Below, one piece after another: positions 1 through 7,767 of a DNA stretch of 64,000 nt. Position 1 is the first letter of the stretch. Each line of letters begins with the position of its first letter. The translations under genes and the position numbers were made by a program. The notes beneath the pieces were generated by a model. That model was not told the DNA's origin. It worked only from the letters and a program-made list of their open reading frames with translations, and did no database searches. Origin of the DNA: PWQG01 sp050486205 (lineage in GTDB: Bacteria; Pseudomonadota; Gammaproteobacteria; Pseudomonadales; Pseudohongiellaceae); contig JBJHCW010000009.1 of assembly GCA_050486205.1 (NCBI GenBank), positions 62,001 through 126,000 on the forward strand, in the 5' to 3' direction.

Positions 1-198
1 GTCGAACGCGGCTATTTGGTAACCCAGTTTTTGAAACTGAGCTGCATCGCGGCCAGTGCCGCAGCCAGCGTCTAGGATGTGGGCCGTTGGGGGTAATTCT
101 CGTAGGAATGGCACATAGAGTGGAAACATATCCACATCAGCGGTTCGTTCGATGAACGCGTGGCTGTGCTTATTGTAGTATTCGGTTGTGTTGGTCAC
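1..198 (-). CDS. Partial class I SAM-dependent methyltransferase (N-terminal part)
   Basis: Reading the minus strand from a GTG at 198 gives 66 codons open to the window edge. The product contains DAGCGTGRD, the glycine-rich motif I that binds S-adenosylmethionine in class I methyltransferases, followed by a hydrophobic strand and FD, where an acidic residue often contacts the ribose. The first ~35 residues (rich in H, Y, F) look like the helical cap before motif I. The C-terminal substrate-defining part is off the window, so the substrate is unknown. No good ribosome site precedes the GTG; a start further inside is possible. The stretch is visibly more AT-rich than the genes after 1050, consistent with, but not proof of, accessory DNA beside the tRNA gene. 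Confidence 0.75.
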   Translation of the reverse strand, partial: MTNTTEYYNKHSHAFIERTADVDMFPLYVPFLRELPPTAHILDAGCGTGRDAAQFQKLGYQIAAFD

Positions 199-734
199 AG
201 GAAGCTGTCTGCATTTGTTAATTCTTATGCTGATGGATAGTACCGGTATTCAACGATAATGAGTAGGTTTCTGGGGCCGGTGTGATAATCAGATTTCCAA
301 TTTAAAGCCATCATTTTGGTTAGAAATAGGAGTGAGATCACATCAGGCAACGGTAAATTAAGATGGACGGAAATCAATCCTGTATGTTCGTGCCGGTTAT
401 TTCGCGCTGACTCGGAGCTGAATGAACTTAAGATGTCGTTCCCTGCGAACCGAAACTGTGATGCTAGGGACTGTTGGCACTGACTCAAAGAGTATGCATC
501 GAAGATTTGGGCAATCGGATGAAGCTCGGGCGCAGGCGGCAAGGCAGGGATTAATGAGAAATCGGGCTGGGCCCGATTCCTCACCCTGCGGGCTTCGCGC
601 GCCAGGGCGCGCTCGTTTCAAATTGCTGGCGCAATTTGTCGAACCCTGTAACGGGTTAGAACCCCTGCCGGGCTGGCTTGGGAGACATATCTGGGGGGAA
701 GCAGGCCGTTGTGGCTGCGGTGGTTCTCTTGAAG
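199..734. other. Gene-free stretch between methyltransferase and tRNA-Ser
   Basis: No convincing coding region is seen on either strand. The part up to about 420 is AT-rich; the part from about 560 to 660 holds a cluster of hairpins listed separately. Open frames here lack ribosome sites and recognisable motifs. Confidence 0.6.
560..657. repeat. Cluster of four adjacent hairpins (REP-like)
   Basis: Four inverted repeats follow one another in under 100 bp: arms 560-567/571-578 (AATCGGGC / GCCCGATT), 597-603/606-612 (GCGCGCC / GGCGCGC), 619-626/631-638 (CAAATTGC / GCAATTTG) and 642-646/653-657 (AACCC / GGGTT). The first three have perfect arms of 7-8 bp and loops of 2-4 nt. There is no T-run typical of an intrinsic terminator. 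The arrangement resembles composite repetitive extragenic palindromes; that it recurs elsewhere in the genome is inference. It lies downstream of tRNA-Ser in the direction of its transcription. Confidence 0.6.
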
Positions 735-825
735 TGGCGGAGGGGCAGGGATTCGAACCCTGGATAGGCTATTAACCTATGCCGGTTTTCAAGACCGGTG
801 CATTCAACCGCTCTGCCACCCCTCC
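735..825 (-). tRNA. tRNA-Ser (anticodon UGA)
   Basis: The minus strand folds as a class II tRNA of 91 nt with encoded CCA. The seven-base acceptor arms GGAGGGG (825-819) and CCCCTCC (745-739) pair fully. The anticodon loop reads CTTGAAA with anticodon TGA, the T arm contains GGGTTCGAATCCC, and there is a long variable arm as expected for serine. The discriminator base is G. It decodes UCA and, by wobble, other UCN codons. The gene stands alone with its own promoter; the cognate seryl-tRNA synthetase is also in the window (14790-16073). Confidence 0.97.
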
Positions 826-842
826 GCAGCGGAGAAGCGGGC

Positions 843-870
843 ATATTACTATAATTTGCCCGGCAGTCAA
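843..870 (-). promoter_or_regulatory. Promoter of tRNA-Ser
   Basis: On the minus strand TTGACT (870-865) and TAATAT (848-843) are separated by 16 bp, a sigma70-type arrangement. Transcription would begin near 836, about 11 nt before the mature tRNA 5' end at 825. Confidence 0.6.
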
Positions 871-1053
871 CCGGGTATTGGGGGGATGGGGGTATTCGGT
901 CGGGAAAGGTGGGAAAAGCGTTGATTTTGGGGACTGGCGCGGTATTATGGGCGTTGAAATTGAAGGGTTTTGGCCATATATCAGGTCCTATGGGGAGTTA
1001 TCCTGTAGGCAGTTGTATAGTCAGATGTTGTCAGCTCTGGAGGAAGAGACGGT

Positions 1054-1722
1054 ATGAGTCAGTATGAAATGAATGTCACTCGTTCGCGCGAGTCGGTTCT
1101 TGAAGTCAACAAGGTATTAAAAAATACCTATTTGCTGTTGAGCATGACACTGGCGTTCAGTGCACTGTGTGCGGGTGTGGCAATGGCTACCAATGCGCCA
1201 CCGCTGAATATCTTCCTGGTACTGATCGGCTTTTATGGCCTGCTCTTTGCCACGCACAAGACGGCCAACAGCGGTATGGGGCTGGTCTGTGTGTTCGCAT
1301 TGACCGGTTTCATGGGTTATACAATCGGGCCGATCCTGAGCTTCTACCTGTCCATGCCCGGTGGTAGCGAGATTGTGATGATGGCCATGGGCGGCACAGC
1401 GGCCATATTCCTGGGGCTGTCCGGGTACGCGCTGGCGACCAGGAAGGATTTTTCCTTCCTGAGTGGCTTCCTGATGGCGGGTTTCATTGTCATCATTGTG
1501 GCCTTTATCGCCAACCTGTTCCTGCAACTGCCGGCGCTGCACCTGGCGCTGTCTGTGGGCTTCATGCTGTTCTCCAGTGCGGCCATCCTGTACCAGACCG
1601 GCGCTATTGTGAACGGTGGTGAGCGCAACTACGTGCTGGCAACAGTGACGCTGTTTGTCTCCATCTACAATATCTTCATCAGCCTGCTGAACCTGTTGAC
1701 TGCCCTGACTGGCAACGACTGA
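1054..1722 (+). CDS. Bax inhibitor-1 / YccA family membrane protein
   Basis: A 222-residue protein made almost wholly of hydrophobic helices, with about seven membrane spans from residue ~25 to the C terminus, which fits the BI-1/YccA (UPF0005) family in length and pattern. In Escherichia coli the relative YccA interacts with the FtsH protease; other BI-1 proteins act as pH-dependent Ca2+ leak channels. Which applies here cannot be told. The soluble start (residues 1-20, charged) is cytoplasmic by the positive-inside rule. The ATG has GGAGGAAG about 7-14 nt upstream. A strong terminator follows at 1750-1778, so it is probably monocistronic. In Pseudomonas, as I recall it, a yccA-like gene also neighbours tusDCBE and a tRNA-Ser. 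Confidence 0.9.
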   Translation: MSQYEMNVTRSRESVLEVNKVLKNTYLLLSMTLAFSALCAGVAMATNAPPLNIFLVLIGFYGLLFATHKTANSGMGLVCVFALTGFMGYTIGPILSFYLSMPGGSEIVMMAMGGTAAIFLGLSGYALATRKDFSFLSGFLMAGFIVIIVAFIANLFLQLPALHLALSVGFMLFSSAAILYQTGAIVNGGERNYVLATVTLFVSIYNIFISLLNLLTALTGND

Positions 1723-1749
1723 CAGCATCCAATGATGACGTGATCCAGA

Positions 1750-1778
1750 AGCCCCGATGACTCATCGGGGCTTTTTTG
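1750..1778 (+). terminator. Intrinsic terminator after the BI-1 gene
   Basis: AGCCCCGATGA and its complement form an 11-bp GC-rich stem with almost no loop, followed by a run of six T (1772-1777). A textbook Rho-independent terminator ending just before tusD. Confidence 0.92.
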
Positions 1779-1793
1779 TTACAGGGTACACGC

Positions 1794-2234
1794 GTGACAA
1801 AAACCACATCGACCACTGACCACAACCCTGCCCGCTCCGGCATCAGCCTGGCGGTGGTGGTATACAGCGCGCCATGGTCACATCAGACCTCGGCTACTGC
1901 CCTGCGCTTCTGCAAGGCGGCATTGGCCGCGGGTCATACCATCCAGCGCCTGTTCTTCTATTACGACGGTGTGCACAACACCAGCACGCTGGCGGTGCCG
2001 GCACAGGATGAGCTGGACCTGCCTTCTGCCTGGCAGGCGCTCATTGCCGAGCACAGCATTGATACGGTCTCCTGTGTGTCCTCGGCGCTGAAGCGCGGCA
2101 TTCTCAATGCTGAGGAAGCGGCGCGTTACGAGCGCACGGCGGTCAACCTCTCAAACGTGGCGGATCTGTCAGGCCTGGGCCAGTTGATTGAATCCACGGC
2201 AATGGCTGATCGTGTGATCAGTTTCGGAGCCTGA
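1794..2234 (+). CDS. tusD: Sulfurtransferase complex subunit TusD
   Basis: DsrE-fold protein of about 146 residues, the catalytic subunit of the TusBCD complex, which accepts sulfur from TusA and passes it to TusE for 2-thiolation of tRNA U34 by MnmA. The core begins with ISLAVVVYSAPW, the beta-strand typical of DsrE/TusD, and the conserved active-site cysteine lies in TVSCVSSALKRGI, matching the persulfide-carrying cysteine of E. coli TusD. GTG at 1794 is chosen because AGGG ends 7 nt upstream; an in-frame TTG at 1776 sits inside the terminator stem and is rejected. The N terminus is about 20 residues longer than the core fold needs. First gene of tusDCBE, with only 3 nt before tusC. Confidence 0.93.
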   Translation: MTKTTSTTDHNPARSGISLAVVVYSAPWSHQTSATALRFCKAALAAGHTIQRLFFYYDGVHNTSTLAVPAQDELDLPSAWQALIAEHSIDTVSCVSSALKRGILNAEEAARYERTAVNLSNVADLSGLGQLIESTAMADRVISFGA

Positions 2235-2237
2235 AAA

Positions 2238-2609
2238 ATGACTTCTTCGAACACCAGGACATTGACCTTCATCAGTCGACGCTCGCCCTATGGGGAAGAC
2301 TTCGCACGTGCCATGCTGGACATGGTGCTGGCTGCTGCGGTGTTTGACCAGAAAGTGCAACTGGTTTTCATGGACGACGGTGTCTATCAGCTGTTGCCAG
2401 AGCAGGCGCCGGAGGCCATACAGGGCAAGAACCTGGCCGCCAATCTGAGTGCCCTGCCGCTTTATGGCGTGGAGACTGTGTACGCAGATGCTGACTCGCT
2501 TGCCTTGCGGGGCATGCAGGCAGAGACACTGGTGTTGCCGGTGACGGTGGCGGATGCTGCGCACCTGAAAGCGCTGATAGCGGCCTCTGATCAGGTGTTT
2601 CTGGCATGA
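2238..2609 (+). CDS. tusC: Sulfurtransferase complex subunit TusC
   Basis: A 123-residue DsrE-like protein and structural partner of TusD and TusB in the heterohexamer that relays sulfur to TusE. The N-terminal TFISRRSPYGEDFAR and the central QLVFMDDGVYQLL are typical for TusC/DsrF: a strand, a helix, then a second strand ending in D-D-G-V. It lacks a conserved catalytic cysteine, as expected for this subunit. GGAG lies about 9 nt upstream of the ATG. The stop codon overlaps the tusB start (ATGA), which points to coupled translation and the 1:1 stoichiometry of the complex. Confidence 0.93.
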   Translation: MTSSNTRTLTFISRRSPYGEDFARAMLDMVLAAAVFDQKVQLVFMDDGVYQLLPEQAPEAIQGKNLAANLSALPLYGVETVYADADSLALRGMQAETLVLPVTVADAAHLKALIAASDQVFLA

Positions 2610-2908
2610 GTACCTTGCATACGGTGAACAAACCACTGACCCGCAGCCCGGTGCTGAAATCCTGCCTGCGCCTGCTGCAGGCAGGCGATTGCCTGCTGCT
2701 GCTGGAGGACGGTGTCTATGAAGCGCGTGACTATCCAGATCGTGACTCAGTCTGGGCAGACCTGCCCGCAGGTGTGACGGTTTACGTGCTTGAGCCGGAT
2801 CTCGCTGCACGAGGACTGGCCATGACAGACAACAGAATGACCTGTGTGGACGATGCCGGCTTTGTGCAACTGGTGTGTGACTGTGAGCGAACGGTGAGCT
2901 GGTTCTGA
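2606..2908 (+). CDS. tusB: Sulfurtransferase complex subunit TusB
   Basis: A 100-residue DsrH-family protein, the third subunit of TusBCD. It has the short family length, starts MSTLHTVNK and has CLLLLEDGVYEA, the strand-turn typical of TusB. The chain ends ...CERTVSWF; the conserved aromatic end of TusB proteins is present. It overlaps tusC by 4 nt and is followed after 1 nt by tusE, so all four genes form one translationally coupled unit. Confidence 0.9.
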   Translation: MSTLHTVNKPLTRSPVLKSCLRLLQAGDCLLLLEDGVYEARDYPDRDSVWADLPAGVTVYVLEPDLAARGLAMTDNRMTCVDDAGFVQLVCDCERTVSWF

Positions 2909-2909
2909 C

Positions 2910-3260
2910 ATGGAAAAGCGCGTGCAGGCACTGAAAGTGGTTGATGGTAGATCAGTGGCACTGGATCGGGACGGTTACCTGAAACACCTTGACGACTGGA
3001 ATGAGGAGGTGGCAACGCTGCTGGCTGAACAGGAAGGGCTTGTGCTGGGTGATGCTCACTGGGAGATCATTCGTGGTCTGCGTACGTTTTACACCCGACA
3101 TCAGCTCTCGCCCGCCTCCCGGGCACTGGTGCGTTTTGTGAAACAGGAGTTCGGTCCGGACAAGGGCAACAGCATCTATCTGATGAAGCTGTTTCCGGGC
3201 AACCCGGCGCTCAAGGCCAGCAAGATTGCCGGTCTGCCGCGGCCCCGGAACTGTTTCTGA
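2910..3260 (+). CDS. tusE: Sulfur relay protein TusE (DsrC family)
   Basis: A 116-residue DsrC/TusE protein that takes sulfur from TusBCD and delivers it to MnmA (encoded at 30173). The family hallmark is the flexible C-terminal arm with a penultimate cysteine, here LPRPRNCF. The second cysteine that dissimilatory DsrC proteins carry 11 positions earlier is replaced by serine, so this is the tRNA-thiolation type and not a sulfite-reductase partner. DWNEEVA, LTxAHWE-like GDAHWEIIRGLR and KQEFGPDKGNSIYLMKLFPG are all typical. Translation starts 1 nt after tusB. Confidence 0.95.
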   Translation: MEKRVQALKVVDGRSVALDRDGYLKHLDDWNEEVATLLAEQEGLVLGDAHWEIIRGLRTFYTRHQLSPASRALVRFVKQEFGPDKGNSIYLMKLFPGNPALKASKIAGLPRPRNCF

Positions 3261-3345
3261 TGTTGGGGAATATGGCAGAAACGCAGCATTCGCTGTATGA
3301 TTTCGCGCTTGATCAGCACCTCACAAGCCAATGCAGGAAGCCATT

Positions 3346-4458
3346 ATGAGTCATGCCGACAGTGTACTTGCCATCGCTGACGATCTGCCCGTACGCACAC
3401 ATCTCGGGGTCCACAGCGGCAAGGTGCGGTCCGTCTACTGGTTGACCGCGGAAGACAGCGGCAGGCTGATACGGGAAAGAGGTTATGACGTGCCTGCTGA
3501 TGCGCCGCTGGCCATCATGGTGATCAGTGACCGGATTTCGGCTTTTGACTGCATCTGGCACGGTGAAGGCGGCCTTGCCGGTGTGCCGGGTAAAGGTGCA
3601 GCGCTTAACGCCATCTCCAATCACTGGTTCCAGCGCTTTCGCGAGAAAGGTCTGGCTGACAGTCATATCCTGGACATTCCTCACCCGCTGGTGTGGATTG
3701 TCCAGAAAGCGCGCCCTGTTCTGATCGAGGCCATAGGTCGCCAGTACATCACGGGTTCCATGTGGCGCGCCTATGCTGCAGGGGAGCGTGAATTCTGCGG
3801 CATCCGTCTGCCCGAGGGTCTGCAGCAGAACCAGAAACTGGACCAGCTGCTGATCACCCCGTCAACCAAGGGTGTGTTGCGCGGCATCCCGGGTGTGCCC
3901 GAGGCGGATGATGTGAACATCAGCCGCAATGATCTGATCAGCAATTTCGAGCGCTTCAACTTCACCGCTGTAGGTGATGTTGCCCGCTATGAGAAGCTGT
4001 TGCAGGAAGGGTTTACGGTCATCAGTGATGAGCTGGCAGCGCTGGATCAGATTTTTGTCGATACCAAATTCGAGTTTGGTTATGTGCACGATGCCAGTGG
4101 CCAGGAAAAACTGATCTATATGGACGAAGTGGGTACACCTGACTCGTCCAGGATATGGGATGGCCCCGCGTATCGCCGCGGACAGGTGTATGAGCGCTCC
4201 AAGGAAGCGTTCCGGCAAACACTGCTCAATCACTTTCCGGACCCGGATATTCTGCTGAACAAGAACCGGATGACCGAGCGCGCGGCGCTGGCGCGCGACA
4301 ATGCCCTGCCCCGCGAGATACTGATGGAGGTATCCCGCACCTACTGCGATGTTGCCGAACGGGTGACTGGCAAGGCTGTTGAAGTGCCGGAAAACGCGCG
4401 TGAAGAAATCATCACTATACTGAAAGACGACTACGCACTGATTGAGGAGCGACCATGA
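3346..4458 (+). CDS. purC: Phosphoribosylaminoimidazole-succinocarboxamide synthase
   Basis: SAICAR synthetase, which joins aspartate to CAIR with ATP in de novo purine synthesis (cytoplasm). It is the long form of about 370 residues, as in some Pseudomonadota and in yeast Ade1, not the ~240-residue E. coli form. Seen: the N-terminal nucleotide-binding strand GKVRSVYWL, VISDRISAFD (the family signature SDRxSAFD), RQYITGSMWR, and DTKFEFGY near residue 240. ATG at 3346 is preferred because AGGAAG ends 6 nt before it; an ATG five codons upstream lacks one. TATGAT at 3296-3301 could be a -10 box. rraA overlaps its stop by 4 nt. Confidence 0.94.
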   Translation: MSHADSVLAIADDLPVRTHLGVHSGKVRSVYWLTAEDSGRLIRERGYDVPADAPLAIMVISDRISAFDCIWHGEGGLAGVPGKGAALNAISNHWFQRFREKGLADSHILDIPHPLVWIVQKARPVLIEAIGRQYITGSMWRAYAAGEREFCGIRLPEGLQQNQKLDQLLITPSTKGVLRGIPGVPEADDVNISRNDLISNFERFNFTAVGDVARYEKLLQEGFTVISDELAALDQIFVDTKFEFGYVHDASGQEKLIYMDEVGTPDSSRIWDGPAYRRGQVYERSKEAFRQTLLNHFPDPDILLNKNRMTERAALARDNALPREILMEVSRTYCDVAERVTGKAVEVPENAREEIITILKDDYALIEERP

Positions 4459-4949
4459 GTGACCTGTTGCCCGACCTTTGTGACCAGTACCCTGATCTGG
4501 TCGAGGTTGCCGAACCGATGTTCATCAATTTTGGTGGGCGTGAAGCGTTTGGCGGCGAAATCGTCACCGTCCGTGCCTGCGAGGACAACTCACTGGTCAA
4601 GGAACAGCTGGCTCGACCCGGTGCCGGCAAGGTGCTGGTTGTAGACGGCGCAGGATCACTGCGTCGTGCCATGATGGGCGATCAGTTGGCCGGGGCCGCT
4701 GTCCACAACGATTGGGAAGGCGTGATTGTCTACGGCGCCATTCGTGATGTGAATGCCATCAGTGGACTGGATCTGGGCGTCATGGCGCTGGGCGCCATTC
4801 CTGTGAAAACGCAGCGCCGTGGCGTCGGTGAGCTCAATGTACCGGTGAGCTTTGCCGGTATCACGTTCCGGCCAGGGCATTTTGTATACGCCGACAACAA
4901 TGGTTTGCTGGTCGCTTCGCGGCAGCTGGCCACGCCAGACCTTCACTGA
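4455..4949 (+). CDS. rraA: Ribonuclease E activity regulator RraA
   Basis: A 164-residue protein of the RraA family (former MenG-like fold). In E. coli the RraA trimer binds RNase E and restrains RNA decay. Family features seen: the N-terminal LCDQYPD, FGGREAFGG, the ring GKVLVVDGAGSLRRAMMGDQLA, GVIVYGAIRDVNAI (the G-x-I-R-D motif) and the C-terminal YADNNGLLVA. Some proteins of the same fold are aldolases, but the close match in length and motifs favours RraA. It overlaps purC (ATGA) and the MATE gene (TGATG), so the three are probably one transcript. Confidence 0.93.
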   Translation: MSDLLPDLCDQYPDLVEVAEPMFINFGGREAFGGEIVTVRACEDNSLVKEQLARPGAGKVLVVDGAGSLRRAMMGDQLAGAAVHNDWEGVIVYGAIRDVNAISGLDLGVMALGAIPVKTQRRGVGELNVPVSFAGITFRPGHFVYADNNGLLVASRQLATPDLH

Positions 4950-6295
4950 TGCAATCCGCGCGGCCACTGACACGTCGTCGCGTTTTTGTTCTCGCCTGGC
5001 CAATCATACTGGCCAACGCTGCTGTACCCCTGCTGGGCCTGGCTGACACCGCTGTCATTGGGCGATTTGCGTCCCTGGAAGATCTGGGCGCTGTAGCCTT
5101 TGGCGCGGTGATCTTCAGTTTTGTCTATTGGGGGTTCGGCTTTCTGCGCATGGGCACCACCGGTTTCACGGCGCAGGCGGCGGGTGCCGGGGATGAGCTG
5201 GAAGTGCGCGCTGCACTGTGTCGGGCACTGTTGATTGCCCTGCTCATCGGGCTGCTGCTGATCATCTTTCAGTCGCCAATCCGAACGCTGGCACTGTCCC
5301 TGATGGGCGGCAGCGAGACGGTGACACAGATCACCGCCGGGTATTTCTCTGTACGTATATGGGGAGCACCGGCAACGCTGGGCCTGTTTGCCATCATGGG
5401 GCTGCTCATCGGCCTGGGCAAGAGCAAGACGCTGCTGCTTCTGCAGCTGTTCATGAACGGCCTGAACATTCTGCTGGACATCTGGTTTGCCGGCTTTCTG
5501 GGCATGGGAGCCAATGGTATAGCACTGGGCACGGCCATCGCAGAGTGGTCCAGTCTGCTGCTGGGTCTTGTCATTGTATGGCATCTGCTCAAGCAACGCC
5601 GTTCGGCCGACGAAGCAGGCGGTTTTGTGCCCTGGCAACAACTGTTGGACATGGCACGGCTGAAGAAAACGCTGAGCGCCAACACCGACATCATGATCCG
5701 CACGCTGCTGCTGGTATTCAGTTTTGCCTGGTTTGTGCGCCTCAGTGGCCAGTTCGGCGACGACATACTGGCGGCAAACCATATTCTTTTACAGCTGATT
5801 TCGTTCTCCGCCTTTTTTCTTGATGGCTTTGCCTTTGTGGCGGAGGCGATCAGCGGTGAGGCTGCCGGGGCGGATGACCAGCCCCGCTTTGACCTGGCGG
5901 TTCGTCTGTCCAGTGAGCTTGCCGGTGCCAGTGCCCTGCTGTTGTCGGGCTTTGTGCTGCTGTTCGGCAATGTGATTGTGGCAGCCTTGACCACACACGA
6001 GGTTGTGCGCCAGGCCGCTGACGCCTCGATGCACCTGGCGGCATTGTACATCGCGGTATCATTCCTGGCGTTCCAGCTGGACGGAATTTTTATCGGCACC
6101 ACCCGCACACGGCAGATGCGTAACGCCTCCGCCCTGTCCACCGGTGTGTTTCTGTTGTTGTGCCTTTGGCTGGTGCCATGGGCGGGCAATACCGGTCTGT
6201 GGTGGGCATTTGTGTTATATGTGATCGGGCGCGCGCTGGCACTGGGCCTGTACTACCCCGGTTTGCGCCACAGCATTGGTCAGAGCCGTCGATAA
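4949..6295 (+). CDS. MATE family efflux transporter (DinF-like)
   Basis: A 448-residue inner-membrane protein with about twelve hydrophobic spans in two halves, typical for MATE Na+/H+-coupled exporters. The first helix contains the family-typical WPIILANAAVPLLGLADTAVIG, and GxGANGIALGTAIAEW-like helix 5/6 features point to the DinF branch. DinF-type proteins export toxic organic compounds and may relieve oxidative stress; the substrate here is unknown. The start overlaps the rraA stop. Its last 16 bp overlap the convergent cyclotransferase-like gene. Because an amidoligase/amidotransferase pair follows, export of an amide metabolite is a possible role, but that is inference. Confidence 0.9.
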   Translation: MQSARPLTRRRVFVLAWPIILANAAVPLLGLADTAVIGRFASLEDLGAVAFGAVIFSFVYWGFGFLRMGTTGFTAQAAGAGDELEVRAALCRALLIALLIGLLLIIFQSPIRTLALSLMGGSETVTQITAGYFSVRIWGAPATLGLFAIMGLLIGLGKSKTLLLLQLFMNGLNILLDIWFAGFLGMGANGIALGTAIAEWSSLLLGLVIVWHLLKQRRSADEAGGFVPWQQLLDMARLKKTLSANTDIMIRTLLLVFSFAWFVRLSGQFGDDILAANHILLQLISFSAFFLDGFAFVAEAISGEAAGADDQPRFDLAVRLSSELAGASALLLSGFVLLFGNVIVAALTTHEVVRQAADASMHLAALYIAVSFLAFQLDGIFIGTTRTRQMRNASALSTGVFLLLCLWLVPWAGNTGLWWAFVLYVIGRALALGLYYPGLRHSIGQSRR

Positions 6296-6699
6296 ACCCA
6301 GGCCTCGGTGCCATCATCCAGACGCATGAGCTGACGCTCGTACCGGATGCCCAGGCGTTCATAGCGATCCAGTCGCCTGAGTTCGTCTGCATTCACTCTG
6401 AGAAGCAGCCCCTGGATCTCCGCATCAGGATCAGCGTTGATATCCAGGCCTTCGCGCGTGTATCCTGACAATATTGCAGGTTCCGGCCTGCCTGCGCGGC
6501 CTTTGACGATCCAGCGCACGGGTGGCAGGGTCAATGTACCGTACACAAAGACCAGGTGAGCGACATCCGGATCTGCAGGTTCCCAGTGCTCGGGAAAGTC
6601 GAAATTCCAGGGGTTCAGCATGATCGACCACCACAGGCCAGCTGAGAAAACAACAACGGCGACGCTGGCGCCGGCAATGAGCCTGCTCTTTCTTCGCAT
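6280..6699 (-). CDS. Membrane-anchored gamma-glutamylcyclotransferase-like protein
   Basis: About 139 residues. Residues 1-30 contain a signal-anchor helix (AGASVAVVVFSAGLWW) after RRKSR, placing the rest outside the cytoplasmic membrane. The domain starts with VFVYGTL, the phosphate/substrate loop of the GGCT/AIG2 fold, and contains LDRYE, where the acidic residue matches the catalytic glutamate of cyclotransferases. Such enzymes release 5-oxoproline from gamma-glutamyl amines or peptides. A signal-anchored member is unusual since most are cytosolic. ATG at 6699 is chosen: GGAGG lies 5 nt upstream, while the longer GTG at 6711 is inside that site. It is divergent from the amidoligase gene (45 bp between) and overlaps the MATE gene tail-to-tail. 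Confidence 0.8.
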   Translation of the reverse strand: MRRKSRLIAGASVAVVVFSAGLWWSIMLNPWNFDFPEHWEPADPDVAHLVFVYGTLTLPPVRWIVKGRAGRPEPAILSGYTREGLDINADPDAEIQGLLLRVNADELRRLDRYERLGIRYERQLMRLDDGTEAWVYRRL

Positions 6700-6744
6700 C
6701 AATACCTCCACTTCCCGGTTTCTTGTTACCCGGCCAGCAAGCTG

Positions 6745-7761
6745 ATGTCAACCAACACCGCCGCCAGGCTCCATATGCCGCCACGGTGTCGAACCGCCTC
6801 AGGCCATGAGCGACGTGTGGGCGTGGAGCTTGAGTTGAATGGTATGGATCTGGGGCGCCTGACCCGGCTTGTTGCCAGCACACTTGGGGGCATTCAGGGT
6901 TCGGCCATGGCGGTGGAGGAAACCGGGCGTTATGAGCGCCGCATCACCGGTGACGCGGCTGGTGACTGGACTGTTGAAATAGACTTCAGGTTATTGAAGG
7001 AACTCGGTCGGGAAACCCGCCGCGCTGACTCCCTGCTTGGTGGTATTGAAACCACGGCGGAAAACCTGCTGGCACAAAGCAGTACACCCATGGTGCCACT
7101 GGAAGTGATCAGCCCTCCCCTGCCCCTGGGTCGACTCCAGGAAGTGCAGACGCTTATTGAAGCCCTGCGTGACGGCGGCGCGCTCGGTACATCCGGAAAA
7201 TTCGTTTACGCTTTTGGCATGCAGTTCAATCCCGAAGTGCCCGATGAAGAGCCGGCTACCTTGCGTGATTACCTGCGTGCATTCCTGTGCCTGTACGACT
7301 GGCTTGATGAGCGCGCCGAGATCAATTTCACGCGCCGGCTGACCAATTACATTGATCCGTTTCCGAAACAGTACATCATGAAGCTGATGCCAGCCAGGGA
7401 CTCTGTGTCATTGGCCAGCCTGATTGATGACTACCTGCACGACAATCCGACACGCAATCGTGCACTGGATATGTTGCCTGTGTTTTCGCACCTGGATGAA
7501 ACGCGTGTGCGCTCACGCTGCAGGGATCAGTTGATCAAGGCAAGACCAACGTTCCATTACCGGCTTCCCAACAGCGAAATTGATGAGCCGGGATGGGGCA
7601 TGCATCATGCGTGGAATGACTGGGTTGAAGTGGAGCGACTGGCCGAAGACAAAACCCGCCTGAATGACTGTTGTCATGCTTACCTGAAGTATCTGGGGAA
7701 CCCCTTCCATCTCCCCGGCAGTTGGTTGCGACAACTCCGCAAGCATTGGCTGCAGGGCTGA
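6745..7761 (+). CDS. Putative amidoligase (glutamine synthetase-like fold)
   Basis: A 338-residue protein of the amidoligase family (PF12224 type). The N-terminal GVELELNGMDL at residues ~27-37 is the family's first strand with the metal-binding glutamates of the glutamine-synthetase-like barrel; DWTVEIDF (residues ~75) and VPLEVISPPLP (residues ~118) are the next conserved acidic strands. These enzymes are predicted to use ATP to join a carboxylate to an amine, making amides of small molecules or peptides. It is followed after 6 nt by a class I amidotransferase, a pairing known for this family, and is divergent from a GGCT-like gene. The first 25 residues are not conserved in kind, so a later start is possible. 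Substrate unknown. Confidence 0.85.
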   Translation: MSTNTAARLHMPPRCRTASGHERRVGVELELNGMDLGRLTRLVASTLGGIQGSAMAVEETGRYERRITGDAAGDWTVEIDFRLLKELGRETRRADSLLGGIETTAENLLAQSSTPMVPLEVISPPLPLGRLQEVQTLIEALRDGGALGTSGKFVYAFGMQFNPEVPDEEPATLRDYLRAFLCLYDWLDERAEINFTRRLTNYIDPFPKQYIMKLMPARDSVSLASLIDDYLHDNPTRNRALDMLPVFSHLDETRVRSRCRDQLIKARPTFHYRLPNSEIDEPGWGMHHAWNDWVEVERLAEDKTRLNDCCHAYLKYLGNPFHLPGSWLRQLRKHWLQG

Positions 7762-7767
7762 AACCCT

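Noticed and set aside
225..584. 119-codon minus-strand frame across the gene-free stretch and the first hairpin
   Set aside because: No ribosome site, no known motif, and it runs through the inverted repeat; composition looks like chance.
640..700. Decayed second tRNA (T-arm-like GTCGAACCC near 638)
   Set aside because: No acceptor or anticodon arms could be built; only a short resemblance.
422..775. Plus-strand frame of 117 codons reaching into tRNA-Ser
   Set aside because: It overlaps the tRNA and the hairpin cluster and has no recognisable protein features.
779..1057. Plus-strand frame from inside tRNA-Ser to the BI-1 start
   Set aside because: Begins in the tRNA, and has no conserved pattern; probably chance.
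2910..3260. Dissimilatory DsrC rather than TusE
   Set aside because: Only the last cysteine is present; no dsr genes around.
5269..6189. Long minus-strand frame inside the MATE gene
   Set aside because: Antisense shadow of a well-supported coding region; same for long frames opposite icd, mnmA, purB, roxA, liuA and liuB.
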